From the NCBI RefSeq assembly GCF_030160455.1, contig NZ_BSOJ01000027.1:50810-114809 (forward strand): a stretch of DNA of 64,000 nucleotides, read 5' to 3'. Shown here piece by piece: positions 16,671-26,201 of this stretch. The translations under genes and the position numbers were made by a program. Each line of letters opens with the position of its first letter. Positions within the stretch are counted from its first letter, which is position 1. Source of the stretch: Limnobacter litoralis (GTDB taxonomy: Bacteria > Pseudomonadota > Gammaproteobacteria > Burkholderiales > Burkholderiaceae_B). The notes under the pieces were generated by a model. The model was not told where the DNA came from, ran no database searches, and saw only the letters and a list, made by a program, of their open reading frames with translations.

Positions 16671-16985
16671 ATGAAACAGTTTGACAATGTGTCGGTGGTG
16701 AAGGCCGCCAACATTTATTTCGATGGAAAAGTCAGCAGCCGCACCGTTTTGTTTGCTGACGGCAGCAAAAAGACGCTGGGTTTGATGCTGCCTGGCGACT
16801 ATGAATTCGGCACTGCCGAAAAAGAAATCATGGAAATATTGGCGGGCGAGCTGGATGTATGCCTGCCCGGCGAAAGCTGGAAAGCCATTCAGCCCGGTGA
16901 GTCATTTGAAGTGCCAGCCAACGCCAAATTTCAGCTGAAAATCAAACAACCCACCGACTACTGCTGTAGTTACATCAAGGGTTAA
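16671..16985 (+). CDS. ppnP: Pyrimidine/purine nucleoside phosphorylase PpnP
   Basis: A 104-residue small cupin of the YaiE/PpnP family. Conserved stretches are [48 protein letters not shown] and [15 protein letters not shown]. It phosphorolyses nucleosides to free base and ribose-1-phosphate in salvage. The family is usually about 94-105 residues, so this is complete with the ATG at 16671. Its end overlaps the formate dehydrogenase alpha gene by 11 bases in convergent orientation. Confidence 0.9.
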   Translation: MKQFDNVSVVKAANIYFDGKVSSRTVLFADGSKKTLGLMLPGDYEFGTAEKEIMEILAGELDVCLPGESWKAIQPGESFEVPANAKFQLKIKQPTDYCCSYIKG

Positions 16986-19716
16986 GCAGGGCTTCTGCCT
17001 TGCTCGCGCTGATGCGCACCGCGCAAAACTTCAGCTCGGGAATTTTTCCGAACGGGTCGAGCGCGGGGTTGGTCAGCTTGTTGATCGCCCCTTCTGCATA
17101 ACAGAACGCCATGAAAACCGTGCCTGGCTGCACGGCCGCGTCTTGCCTTGCATAGGCTTGAATTGCCCCACGGCGTGATGCCATTTCAACCACATCCCCC
17201 GCTTTCACACCCAGCTTGTTCAAATCTTCTGGATGCATCTGCACTACAGGTACTGGTTCAAGTGCGTCCAGCACGGCAGAGCGGCGCGTCATGCTGCCAG
17301 TGTGCCAGTGTTCCAGCTGGCGCCCAGTCATCAGTACGATCGGATAGTCTTCATCAGGCAACTCATCTGCGTGCACAAGCGATGCAGGCACCAGTTTGCC
17401 CTTGCCGCTTGGGGTCGGGAAGGTCTCGGTAAACACAACCGGGTGCCCTGTGTCGCCTTCAAAAGTACACGGATAAGTGACTGCGTCTTCACGTTCCAAC
17501 CGTTCCCAGGTGATGCCGCGAATCTCGGGCATGCACATGCGCATTTCGTCAAACACCTCGGCCACAGTTTGCGCTTTCCAGTTCAGGCCGATGGCCTTGG
17601 CCACCTGTTGAATAATCCAGAGGTCTTGTCGCGCATCGCCGGGCAAAGGCAATGCAGCACGGGCCATTTGCACGGTTCGGTCCGTGTTGGTGAAGCTGCC
17701 TGTCTTTTCAGCAAAAGCGGATGCCGGCAACACGATGTCTGCCAGTGCCGCGGTTTCGGTCATAAAGATGTCTTGCACCAGCAGGAAATCAAGGCTGGCC
17801 AGTGATTCACGGGCGTGCTCAGCGTCCGGATCGCTCATCGCCGGGTTTTCACCCATGATGTACATGCCGCGAATCTGTTTGTCTTCAATGGCCTTCATGA
17901 TTTCGACCACGGTCAAGCCGGGTTTGTCGCTCAGCTCACAGTTCCAGTATTCTTCAAAAAACGCCTTCGCTTTGGCGTCGCTTACCTTTTGATAATCGGG
18001 GAACATCATCGGAATCAGACCCGCATCTGACGCACCCTGAACGTTGTTCTGGCCACGCAAGGGATGCAGGCCGGTACCCGGACGTCCAATTTGCCCGGTC
18101 AACAAGGCCAGCGCGATCAGGCAGCGGGCATTGTCGGTGCCGTGAATGTGCTGCGACACACCCATGCCCCAAAAGATGATGGAGGCTTTGGAGGTGGCGT
18201 ACATGCGCGCGATCTGACGGATGGTGTCTGCATCAATGCCGCACACAGGGGCCATGGCTTCAGGCGTGAACGGCGTCAGATTCTTGATGAATGCGTCATA
18301 GCCTTCGGTTCGTCGGGCCACAAACGCGTGATCGACAAGGTTCTCGCTCACGATCACATTCAGCATGGCATTCAGCAAGGCCACATCGGTGTCGGGCTTG
18401 AACTGGATGTGATGGGTGGCAATACGGGTGAGATCACTCTGCCTTGGGTCCATCACGATCAACTTGGCTCCGTCAGCCACGGCGTTTTTCATCCAGGTGG
18501 CACCGACCGGGTGGTTGACCGTGGGGTTGGCCCCGATCACCACAATCACTTCGGCCTTCATCGCGTCTTTCACAGGGTTGGACACCGCACCGGAACCCAA
18601 ACCTTCCAGCAAAGCGGCCACGGAAGACGCATGGCACAAGCGCGTGCAATGGTCTACGTGGTGGTTGCCAAAACCGGTTCGGACCAGTTTTTGAAACAGG
18701 TAGGCTTCCTCGTTGCTGCACTTGGCAGACCCGAAACCAGCCAAAGACTGGTTGCCGTGCTTGGCCAGAATACCCTTGAACTGTTGGCCGATTTTTTCAA
18801 GCACTTCATCCCAGGTGGCAGGGCGGAACTGGGCCATGGCAGATTGCGCTGTCCAGTCGCGGTGAGCCTGCTTGGGGGCGTCCTCACGCCGAACAAGCGG
18901 TTGGGTCAGGCGCTCTGGGTGATGCACATAATCAAAACCGTAGCGGCCCTTCACGCACAGGCGGCTGTCGTTGGCCGGGCCATCACGGCCTTCCACGCGC
19001 ACAATGCGGTCTTCTTTGACGTGGTAAGTAACTTGGCAACCCACACCACAAAACGGGCACAGAGAGTCCACCGCATGGGTTTGCTGAGGCACACCCGCTT
19101 TTACCCATGAAGTCGACATCAGCGCGCCTGTGGGGCACGCCTGTACACATTCTCCACAGGCCACACAGGTGGACTCGGCCAATGGATCACTCATGTCGAA
19201 CACAATTTGCGCGTGATCTCCGCGCCAGGCCAATCCGATCACGGCGTTGCCCTGCTCTTCACGGCAGGCACGCACGCAGCGTGTGCACTGGATACAGGCG
19301 TCCATATTGACCGTGATGGCCGGGTGCGAAGTGTCGCTGGCCGGTTGTTCACGCCGCTCGAACCGGCTGCCCTGCAGACCCACAGCACGGCTGTAATGGT
19401 CCAGCTCGCTGTCGGGCCGGTGAGCCTGTTCAGGCATGTTGGCGCTCAGCAATTCAAGCACCATGCGCTGGGCCTTTTCGGCGCGCTCATTGTTGGAATG
19501 AACCACCATACCCGGCTGAACCTGCCTGCAGCAGGAGGGTGCAAGCGTGCGCTCGCCTTCGATTTCAACCACACAGGCGCGGCAGTTACCAGCGCATGCA
19601 AGCCCTTCTTTGAAACACAGGTGAGGAATGTCTACACCTTCGCGTTTGGCCACATCCAGAATGGTGTCGCCATCGTTTGCCTTGGCAATTTTGCCGTTGA
19701 GAGAGAATTCAATCAT
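16975..19716 (-). CDS. fdhA: NAD-dependent formate dehydrogenase, catalytic (alpha) subunit
   Basis: A 913-residue molybdo- or tungsto-enzyme. N-terminal [2Fe-2S] domain ([25 protein letters not shown]); two [4Fe-4S] motifs ([14 protein letters not shown] and [14 protein letters not shown]); then a molybdopterin oxidoreductase with its own cluster motif ([14 protein letters not shown]). The metal-ligand segment [12 protein letters not shown] uses Cys, not selenocysteine. It oxidises formate to CO2 and passes electrons through the clusters to the diaphorase subunit. Its start overlaps the stop of that gene (ATGA). No fdsC or fdsD accessory gene follows, as expected for the two-subunit Fdh1 type of Methylobacterium rather than the five-gene fds operon of Cupriavidus. 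Confidence 0.92.
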   Translation of the reverse strand: MIEFSLNGKIAKANDGDTILDVAKREGVDIPHLCFKEGLACAGNCRACVVEIEGERTLAPSCCRQVQPGMVVHSNNERAEKAQRMVLELLSANMPEQAHRPDSELDHYSRAVGLQGSRFERREQPASDTSHPAITVNMDACIQCTRCVRACREEQGNAVIGLAWRGDHAQIVFDMSDPLAESTCVACGECVQACPTGALMSTSWVKAGVPQQTHAVDSLCPFCGVGCQVTYHVKEDRIVRVEGRDGPANDSRLCVKGRYGFDYVHHPERLTQPLVRREDAPKQAHRDWTAQSAMAQFRPATWDEVLEKIGQQFKGILAKHGNQSLAGFGSAKCSNEEAYLFQKLVRTGFGNHHVDHCTRLCHASSVAALLEGLGSGAVSNPVKDAMKAEVIVVIGANPTVNHPVGATWMKNAVADGAKLIVMDPRQSDLTRIATHHIQFKPDTDVALLNAMLNVIVSENLVDHAFVARRTEGYDAFIKNLTPFTPEAMAPVCGIDADTIRQIARMYATSKASIIFWGMGVSQHIHGTDNARCLIALALLTGQIGRPGTGLHPLRGQNNVQGASDAGLIPMMFPDYQKVSDAKAKAFFEEYWNCELSDKPGLTVVEIMKAIEDKQIRGMYIMGENPAMSDPDAEHARESLASLDFLLVQDIFMTETAALADIVLPASAFAEKTGSFTNTDRTVQMARAALPLPGDARQDLWIIQQVAKAIGLNWKAQTVAEVFDEMRMCMPEIRGITWERLEREDAVTYPCTFEGDTGHPVVFTETFPTPSGKGKLVPASLVHADELPDEDYPIVLMTGRQLEHWHTGSMTRRSAVLDALEPVPVVQMHPEDLNKLGVKAGDVVEMASRRGAIQAYARQDAAVQPGTVFMAFCYAEGAINKLTNPALDPFGKIPELKFCAVRISASKAEALLNP

Positions 19717-21458
19717 TTGTTAGCCTCCGTGCTGCTGGCTAAGCCCAGTTCATGGGGAAAATACTTCACAACACAATCCACGGGGTTCGGAGCCGCTTGG
19801 CCCAGACCACAAATGGACGCGTCACGCATCAAGGTCGACAAATCGCCCAACAACTCAAGGTCCCATTGGGGCTTGTCCATCAGCTCAACAGCCTTGGCGG
19901 TGCCTTCGCGACAAGGTGTGCATTGACCACAACTTTCATGCCGGAAAAACCGCATCAAATTGCGAGCCACATTGACCGCACGATCTGCCTGTGAAAACAC
20001 CACAATGGCAGCCGATCCGATGAAGCAGCCGTGAGGTTGAAGCGTGTCAAAGTCGAGCGGAACATTTGCGAGACTGGCCGGCAAAATGCCGCCCGACGCA
20101 CCACCCGGCAAATATCCATAGAGCGTATGGCCGGGCAACATGCCACCGCAGTACTCATCAATCAACTCGGCCAGCGTAATACCAGCTGGTGCCAAGTGCA
20201 CCCCGGGTTTGTTGACTCGTCCAGACACTGAAAATGACCGCAAACCCTTTCGGCCGTGGCGGCCATGAGATGCGAACCACTGCCCGCCTTTTCTCAAAAT
20301 TTCAGGCACCCAGTACAGGGTTTCAAAGTTGTGCTCAAGCGTGGGGCGGCCAAACAGACCGACCTGGGCGACGTACGGTGGCCTCAGCCTCGGCATGCCG
20401 CGCTGGCCTTCAATGCTTTCGATCATCGCGGATTCTTCACCGCAAATGTAGGCACCCGCCCCGCGCCGCAATTCGATCACAGGCAAAGTGGCCACGGGTG
20501 GGTTGGCGCGCAGGTCGTCCAACAGGGCTTCCAGCGTGGCGCGAAGGGCGTGGTACTCGTCGCGCAAATACACGTAAATCGCGTCAATGCCGACCACTTG
20601 CGCGGCGATCAGCATGCCCTCCAAAAATTGATGGGGGTTGTGTTCAAGCCAATGGCGGTCTTTGAAAGTGCCGGGCTCGCCCTCATCGATGTTGATGGCC
20701 ATCAGTCTGGGTGCCAGTTGGTCGCGTACGATGCGCCACTTCTTGCCAGCGGGAAACCCGGCACCACCCAAGCCCCGCAAGTGCGATTGCTCAAGCTCAG
20801 CGATCAGGTCGTCGCCTTTCAACTCACCCAGATTCAGGCGGCGCAGCGTGCTGTAGCCCCCCTGCTCTTCATAGGCACTGCGGCTGACTGCGGGTACGAA
20901 TGCACCGGCAGGCTGTTTGGCTTCGGGTTTTTTACAGGCTTCTTGCACCTTGGCCGCATCCGCCAGTTCCACCGGGGTTTGGTGCACCACGGCCACGGGC
21001 GCTGCATTGCATCGGCCCACGCAGGGGGCAGGAATGACTCGAACCTCGGTGCCGAGAATGTCAGGCAGGCGTTTTAAAAGGTCTTGCGCACCGGCCAGTT
21101 CACAGGCAATGCCATCACACACCCGAACAGTCAGTGCGGGTGCGTCGGGCGTGTCTGCCACGGAATCTGCACGCACGATGTCGAAGTGATGGTAGAAACT
21201 TGCCACCTCAAACACTTCCGACTGGCTTACCCGGAGAATCTGAGACAAAGCCGCCAGATGTGCTGTCGACAATTGGCGGTATCGGTCTTGGATGAGATGA
21301 AAATATTCGATCAGGTGGTCTCGCCGCAGGGGCCTTTCACCCAGTAAACTTTGAACCTGCTGCACTGCGAGAGGGTCTGCCTGCCGGCCCTTCGGAAATG
21401 CGCGCTTGCGCTGTGCCTGTGTCTCCACACTTTTTATCGGGATGACGGTGCTGCTCAT
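19713..21458 (-). CDS. fdhB: NAD-dependent formate dehydrogenase, diaphorase (beta) subunit, NuoE-NuoF fusion
   Basis: A 581-residue fusion. Residues about 40-170 are NuoE-like with four [2Fe-2S] Cys (VRVCDGIACELAG, then APCVGRCNAAP). Residues 200-560 are NuoF-like with FMN/NAD-binding GLGGAGFPAGKKW, YICGEESAMIESIEGQRG, and the [4Fe-4S] ligands SCGQCTPCREGT. It takes electrons from the alpha subunit and reduces NAD. In the fds operons the two halves are separate genes (fdsG, fdsB); the fusion resembles FDH1 of methylotrophs. The start at 21458 has AAGGATGT upstream. Confidence 0.92.
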   Translation of the reverse strand: MSSTVIPIKSVETQAQRKRAFPKGRQADPLAVQQVQSLLGERPLRRDHLIEYFHLIQDRYRQLSTAHLAALSQILRVSQSEVFEVASFYHHFDIVRADSVADTPDAPALTVRVCDGIACELAGAQDLLKRLPDILGTEVRVIPAPCVGRCNAAPVAVVHQTPVELADAAKVQEACKKPEAKQPAGAFVPAVSRSAYEEQGGYSTLRRLNLGELKGDDLIAELEQSHLRGLGGAGFPAGKKWRIVRDQLAPRLMAINIDEGEPGTFKDRHWLEHNPHQFLEGMLIAAQVVGIDAIYVYLRDEYHALRATLEALLDDLRANPPVATLPVIELRRGAGAYICGEESAMIESIEGQRGMPRLRPPYVAQVGLFGRPTLEHNFETLYWVPEILRKGGQWFASHGRHGRKGLRSFSVSGRVNKPGVHLAPAGITLAELIDEYCGGMLPGHTLYGYLPGGASGGILPASLANVPLDFDTLQPHGCFIGSAAIVVFSQADRAVNVARNLMRFFRHESCGQCTPCREGTAKAVELMDKPQWDLELLGDLSTLMRDASICGLGQAAPNPVDCVVKYFPHELGLASSTEANK

Positions 21459-21675
21459 GAATCACATCCTTTCAGTTTGATTAATTCTACCCAATTTTTG
21501 GATTTGGTGATTGGTTCAGTCAAACTCAGATCAGGATTCGAGGCGATTCACGACACCCCCAGTTCAGCTGCCAACCTACACAATTGACTCGATGCGGATT
21601 TACCGAGACTGGCAAGCATAGTATTCCGTTCAGACATTTTCACAATGCGGGTTAGCCCTTGGATCTTAAGGAGAA

Positions 21676-22221
21676 TTACCACCGCGGGGGCGGAGGTGGT
21701 GGATAGTAGTATCCATCGTCGTCATCCCGATAGCGGCGTGAACGGTGGCGAGGGCGATCGGGTTCGTAGTACGGGCTCGCGCTGTCACGGTATCCCCCGG
21801 ACACGGCCACCTTGTTGCCCTTGGCGTACATGCATTGCGTGTACGAATTGTCATACTGGCGTTGGGCTGAATAAGAAGACGCTTCAGACTGATTGGCACC
21901 AGCCACAGTGCCTGCCAACAAGCCTGCTGCAGCCCCTACGCCAGCACCCTGCCCGCCGCCCGCGGCTGCACCCATGGCCGCGCCCAACACCGTGCCGGTG
22001 GCTGCGCTTTTTGCAAAGGCGGAATCCCCGGACCCATTGGGGGTTTTGCCCTGAACGGAATATTGCGCGTACTCGCGACAAGACTGATCGTCGGCGCGGA
22101 ACTGATCGAAATTTTTGCCATTGCCAGGCAAGGCCATCTGGCTTGGGCCGACGGGCGCGCTGGCGCAGGCCGCCAATGCCAGTGGGGTTAACAAAAACAG
22201 GCCGAATGTCTTCAGGTTCAT
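21676..22221 (-). CDS. Glycine-zipper outer-membrane lipoprotein
   Basis: A 181-residue protein starting at the ATG 22221 with AAAGG eight bases upstream. The N-terminus ends in the lipobox LALAAC, so it is a lipoprotein. Residues about 75-110 form a glycine zipper (GTVLGAAMGAAAGGG, GAGVGAAAGLLAGTVAG). The tail is rich in Arg, Asp and Tyr and ends in a run of seven Pro. Such proteins sit in the outer membrane and affect envelope integrity; the exact role is unknown. It lies 28 bases after another secreted protein gene and is probably co-transcribed, divergently from the two-component system. Confidence 0.75.
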   Translation of the reverse strand: MNLKTFGLFLLTPLALAACASAPVGPSQMALPGNGKNFDQFRADDQSCREYAQYSVQGKTPNGSGDSAFAKSAATGTVLGAAMGAAAGGGQGAGVGAAAGLLAGTVAGANQSEASSYSAQRQYDNSYTQCMYAKGNKVAVSGGYRDSASPYYEPDRPRHRSRRYRDDDDGYYYPPPPPPRW

Positions 22222-22249
22222 GATTGGCACCTTTCACAACAATGGCTTA

Positions 22250-22669
22250 TCAATCGTAGGGCGCACTGGGCACTTCAGTGTGCCAGCCGCCCTTGCATTT
22301 TCGAACGTAAGGGTAATAGCCCTTGGGCTTGTCACACCGGTACCAGTAATTGGCTGGGCCAGGCCTGCCCCCATCGTAATCGGCATCGTCGTCCCGATCG
22401 TACCGCTCTACATACACTGGCGGGCTGACAGGGGCTGGCACAACAACCACGGGGGGTTCGTAGGTGTAACCATAGGGATAAACGGGCACCACCGGGTACG
22501 CATCGTAATCGCGGTAGTAGCCACGGTGATGGTGGTGGCGATAACCGTAATAGGGCCCTGGCGTGACATACACACCAAAATCAACGGAGGTTCGGGCCTG
22601 TGCGGGCGACAGCCAGATCATCGAAGCGGCGCAACTCAAAAACGCAACCCACAGAACATTCTTTTTCAT
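22250..22669 (-). CDS. Secreted Tyr/Pro/Val-rich protein of unknown function
   Basis: A 139-residue protein with a signal peptide (VLWVAFLSCAASMIWLSPAQA). The mature part has a His-rich patch (GYRHHHHRGYYRD), a Pro/Val/Tyr segment (VVPVYPYGYTYEPPVVVVP) and a C-terminal motif, YWYRCDKPKGYYPYVRKC followed by GGW. That motif recurs in many small secreted betaproteobacterial proteins. No enzyme motif is visible. The conserved Cys pair (RC, KC) may form a disulfide. The role is unknown; envelope location and divergence from a BaeSR-like system suggest an envelope-stress gene. Confidence 0.7.
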   Translation of the reverse strand: MKKNVLWVAFLSCAASMIWLSPAQARTSVDFGVYVTPGPYYGYRHHHHRGYYRDYDAYPVVPVYPYGYTYEPPVVVVPAPVSPPVYVERYDRDDDADYDGGRPGPANYWYRCDKPKGYYPYVRKCKGGWHTEVPSAPYD

Positions 22670-22748
22670 GCCTGAATTCCACGAAGAGACAGCACAATTG
22701 CATTGAACTCCTTCAACGTGTCTTGCGCTTTTCTGTTTACCGCAGTTT

Positions 22749-22786
22749 TGTATCGCTTTGTATCAAGGCTGATACACACCGATACA
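22749..22786. promoter_or_regulatory. Array of four TGTATC half-sites between divergent envelope genes and the two-component system
   Basis: TGTATC occurs at 22749 and 22759, and its reverse complement GATACA at 22771 and 22781, so each pair is spaced exactly 10 bases and the pairs face each other. Tandem half-sites at 10-11 base spacing are typical for dimers of OmpR/PhoB regulators. Such a regulator is encoded 95 bases away, so autoregulation and control of the divergent secreted-protein genes is likely. Confidence 0.6.
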
Positions 22787-22880
22787 AAGCGGGGCAAATT
22801 TGATAAATTGCAGACACACCCTCCTGATTGAATACGGGCTGATCGAACCAGAACAACAATCACACATGGAAGTACCAGTC

Positions 22881-23627
22881 ATGAATTCCCCGGACGGCCA
22901 GGACAATTCCGCCACGGTGCTGATCGTCGATGACGACGATGACATCCGCACATTGCTGGGCGAATACCTGCGTCTGCACGGTTTTGACACCCTCGAAGCG
23001 GCACAAGGACCACAAATGCAAGCCATTCTCGCCGAAGCGCAGGTTGACCTGGTGGTGCTCGATTTGAACCTGCCCGGTGAAGATGGACTAAGCCTGTGCA
23101 GGCGGATTCGTGCGGAATCAACCCTGCCGGTCATCATGCTGACAGCCAAAACAGCCCCTCTGGACCGCGTGTTGGGTCTTGAAACGGGCGCAGACGATTA
23201 CGTGTGCAAACCCTTTGAACCTCTGGAATTACTGTCTCGCATTCGCAGCGTGTTGCGCCGCACACGCCTTCAAAATGACAGCCAGCCGCACTCAACAACC
23301 CCGGTGAAACTCAGGTTTGCAGAATGGGAACTTGACCTGGTGGCGCGTCACCTGTGCAGCCCAGAGGGCACTGTGGTGTCACTGTCTGGCTCTGAATTCC
23401 GATTGCTCAAAATTTTTCTGGACCGGCCCAACCGGGTGCTGAATCGCGATCAATTGATGGACATGATTCACGGGCGCGACGCCGGTCCATTTGACCGATC
23501 CATTGACCTGCAAATCAGTCGCATTCGCCAAAAGATCGAAGTCGATTCAAAAAACCCCCAAATTATCAAAACCGTGCGCAATGAAGGCTACGTGCTCAGC
23601 GCACCGGTGGAAGTGGTGGCTGAATGA
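22881..23627 (+). CDS. OmpR/PhoB-family response regulator (BaeR-like position)
   Basis: A 248-residue regulator. The ATG at 22881 has GGAAG eight bases before it; an in-frame ATG at 22866 is possible. Receiver: VDDDDDIRTLLGEYL, phosphoacceptor Asp in LVVLDLNLPGEDG, Thr in MLTAKTA and Lys in VCKPFEP. Winged helix: LSGSEFRLLKIFLDRPNRVL, with recognition region FDRSIDLQISRIRQKIE. It lies upstream of its kinase (ATGA overlap) and of an mdtABC-type operon, the arrangement of BaeSR-controlled drug efflux. The target is inferred from that and the TGTATC boxes. Confidence 0.92.
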   Translation: MNSPDGQDNSATVLIVDDDDDIRTLLGEYLRLHGFDTLEAAQGPQMQAILAEAQVDLVVLDLNLPGEDGLSLCRRIRAESTLPVIMLTAKTAPLDRVLGLETGADDYVCKPFEPLELLSRIRSVLRRTRLQNDSQPHSTTPVKLRFAEWELDLVARHLCSPEGTVVSLSGSEFRLLKIFLDRPNRVLNRDQLMDMIHGRDAGPFDRSIDLQISRIRQKIEVDSKNPQIIKTVRNEGYVLSAPVEVVAE

Positions 23628-24988
23628 TTCAAAAACTGTTTGGCTCAATGACAGCCCGCATCTTCCTGATTCTGGCCACGGGCACGGTGCTGTGTGGTTT
23701 GCTGGTGATGTTCGTCACCAGTTATGAACGGCGCGCCCTGGACGATCAAATTCGCATTCGGCACACGGTGGAAAGGCTGGAACAACTGATGCTGCTGCTT
23801 GATTCAAGCCCGGCCTCTGCGCAACCCGCCATTGCCTCGGTTGCCGCCCATTATGGGGTGCGGATCACGTTCAGGCCCACCGAGAAGCTGACCGACCCGG
23901 TGTCCGATTCCAGCATGACCAAAGCCATACGGGATGCCTTTTCAGCCACACGGCCTGTCACGGTGGTTCAAAGTGAAGGGCCGGACTGCAGTTTTGCCCC
24001 GCCACCGCATGGTTTTCTCATGGTGGACACCAAAAGCTGTGAGCGACTTCAAACGGTTCTAAAGGACGGTACACCCGTGTTGATGGACGTGTCTCACCGC
24101 AGGCGCCCACCGCCACCGCTGGGTGGCGATTTTGCCCTCAACCTCTTTCTGTTTTTAGGTGGACTTTGCCTTTTGGCCTGGTGGGCTGCGCACATGGCCA
24201 CCAAACCGATTCGAAAACTGGCCAGTGCGGCCAGGGCTTTGTCGAACAACATCGAAAACCCGCCCCTGCCTGCCGTGAAAACACCCCACGAGGTGCGTGA
24301 TGCGGTGACCGCTTTCAACAACATGCAAAGCAGCATTCGCCAGCACATTGAGGACCGAACCCACATGCTGGCGGCCATCGCGCACGATCTGCAAACACCC
24401 TTGACGCGCCTGCGACTTCGTTTTGAGAAGGTGCAGGACGAGGCCTTGCGCGGGCAATTGATCGAGGACCTGGGCAATACTCAGGCGATGATCCAGGAGG
24501 GACTTGAATTTGCCAGAATTTCCTCCACAGACTCGCCACGGGTCAAGACAGACCTGAACTCCATGGTTGAATCGGTGTGCAACGACGCCATAGACGCCGG
24601 CTTCGAGGTTCACTTTGAGGGTCGAGTCAACAAAGCGCTCAACGCCACCCCACACGCCCTTCGCCGTTGTCTGTGCAATGTGCTGGACAACGCCCTGAAA
24701 TATGGCCGCTACGCCACAGTCAGATTGTACGAAAGAGAACACATGGCGTGCATTGATGTAGAAGATGGTGGAGAGGGCATTCCGGAACGTGACATGGAAG
24801 CTGTTTTTCAACCCTTCAAACGCATGGAAAATTCACGATCACGCAACACCGGTGGAACCGGGTTGGGCCTGACCACCGCCAAAATCATCATCGAACGTCA
24901 CGGTGGTGCCATTGCGCTGAAAAACCTGCGGGTGGGTCGAGATGGCCCGGTGGTCGGCTTGCGCGTCACGCTCAGCATTCCCCTTTGA
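23624..24988 (+). CDS. Sensor histidine kinase (EnvZ/BaeS-like)
   Basis: A 454-residue kinase whose start overlaps the regulator stop. Membrane helices at about 9-30 and 168-187 flank a periplasmic sensor of about 135 residues. A HAMP domain follows (ATKPIRKLASAARALSNNIE), then HisKA with the phosphoacceptor His in AAIAHDLQTPLTRL, and HATPase with CNVLDNALKYG, VEDGGEGIP and GTGLGLTTAKIIIERHGG. The sensor loop has a Cys pair (PDCSF, KSCE). It should signal envelope or drug stress to the adjacent regulator, which probably drives the RND pump genes downstream. Confidence 0.92.
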   Translation: MIQKLFGSMTARIFLILATGTVLCGLLVMFVTSYERRALDDQIRIRHTVERLEQLMLLLDSSPASAQPAIASVAAHYGVRITFRPTEKLTDPVSDSSMTKAIRDAFSATRPVTVVQSEGPDCSFAPPPHGFLMVDTKSCERLQTVLKDGTPVLMDVSHRRRPPPPLGGDFALNLFLFLGGLCLLAWWAAHMATKPIRKLASAARALSNNIENPPLPAVKTPHEVRDAVTAFNNMQSSIRQHIEDRTHMLAAIAHDLQTPLTRLRLRFEKVQDEALRGQLIEDLGNTQAMIQEGLEFARISSTDSPRVKTDLNSMVESVCNDAIDAGFEVHFEGRVNKALNATPHALRRCLCNVLDNALKYGRYATVRLYEREHMACIDVEDGGEGIPERDMEAVFQPFKRMENSRSRNTGGTGLGLTTAKIIIERHGGAIALKNLRVGRDGPVVGLRVTLSIPL

Positions 24989-25016
24989 ACCGATTTCATT
25001 TATTTGGCAGTAAAAC

Positions 25017-26195
25017 ATGAACGACTTGCAAGGCAAACCCAGCGGAAAACGTGGCTGGCTCATTTTTATCCTGATCATGGCGGTAGTGGCAAGCGGCATT
25101 GGGTGGGTGGTGCACAAGCAGAATTCGTCACTGGGCAAGGGCTTCAAGGGCAAATTCGACCCCAGCGACAGGCCCGTGCCTGTTCTGACATCAACCGTGG
25201 CCACGCAGGACATGAATGTCTATCTGCATGCCCTGGGCACGGTGACGTCCAAAAACACCGTGGTGGTGAAAAGCCGGGTGGACGGTCTGCTGGAAAAGAT
25301 TCTGTTTCGCGAGGGCCAAATGGTGAAGGCTGGCGAGGTGCTGGCGCAGATAGACCCCAGGCCCTTTCAAATCGCATTGAACCAGGCCCAGGCGCAGCTG
25401 ATGAAAGACAAGTCACTGCTGGAAAACGCCAAACGGGACGCCGCGCGTTATCAGGATTTGCTGGCTAAAAACTCAATCGCCAAGCAGACCGCAGACACCC
25501 AGTTTGCCTTGGTGAAGCAGTACGAAGCGTCGGTGGCTGCCGACCAGGCCCAAGTGGACAACGCGCGGATCAACCTGGGCTACTGCCGAATTGTGGCGCC
25601 TATTTCTGGACGGGTGGGTTTACGCGCTGTAGACGCAGGCAACATGGTGCATCAATCGGATGCCAATGGCATTGTCAGCATTGTGCAGCTGGAACCGATT
25701 ACAGCAGTCTTCAGCATTCCAGAGGACAAATTGCCACAAGTGCAGGCCGCCGTAAAAGGCAATGCCAAAGTGCCGGTGTCTGCACTGGACAAGGCTCAGA
25801 ACACGACGCTTTCAAAAGGTTACCTGCTGACGACCGACAACCAGATCGATCCGGCCACGGGCACCATCAAAGCCAAGGCGGAATTTGCCAATGCCGATCA
25901 GGCGCTGTTTCCGAACCAGTTTGTCAACATTGAAGTGCTGGTGGATGTGGTTAAAAACGCTGTCGTAGTGCCCGTGGCAGCCATTCAGCAGGGGCGCGAC
26001 GGAGACTTTGTCTATGTCGCGAAACCCGATGGCACGGCTGCGCTGACCAAAGTCACCACCGGGCCTCAAGACGATGAAAGGGTGGCCATTACGAAAGGCG
26101 TAAGCGCTGGTCAAGTGGTGGTGGTCGACGGGTCAGGCAAATTGAAAGATGGCAGCAAAATCAAAATGGTGAACGCCGCCAAAAAGCGCGATTAA
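25017..26195 (+). CDS. mdtA: RND efflux periplasmic adaptor (MdtA-like)
   Basis: A 392-residue membrane-fusion protein. An N-terminal anchor helix (WLIFILIMAVVASGIGWVV) is followed by the barrel-sandwich half-motifs (VVVKSRVDGLLEKILFREGQ and GYCRIVAPISGRVGLRAVDAGN), a coiled-coil hairpin (about 115-180), a beta-barrel and a membrane-proximal domain (NAVVVPVAAIQQGRDGDFVY). It links the inner-membrane pumps to the outer-membrane channel. First gene of a four-gene operon; 28 bases after the sensor kinase gene. Confidence 0.92.
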   Translation: MNDLQGKPSGKRGWLIFILIMAVVASGIGWVVHKQNSSLGKGFKGKFDPSDRPVPVLTSTVATQDMNVYLHALGTVTSKNTVVVKSRVDGLLEKILFREGQMVKAGEVLAQIDPRPFQIALNQAQAQLMKDKSLLENAKRDAARYQDLLAKNSIAKQTADTQFALVKQYEASVAADQAQVDNARINLGYCRIVAPISGRVGLRAVDAGNMVHQSDANGIVSIVQLEPITAVFSIPEDKLPQVQAAVKGNAKVPVSALDKAQNTTLSKGYLLTTDNQIDPATGTIKAKAEFANADQALFPNQFVNIEVLVDVVKNAVVVPVAAIQQGRDGDFVYVAKPDGTAALTKVTTGPQDDERVAITKGVSAGQVVVVDGSGKLKDGSKIKMVNAAKKRD

Positions 26196-26201
26196 CGCAG
26201 C

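Noticed and set aside
18600..18660. Selenocysteine formate dehydrogenase
   Set aside because: The metal-ligand position reads as Cys in an open frame ([11 protein letters not shown]) and no in-frame TGA is present.
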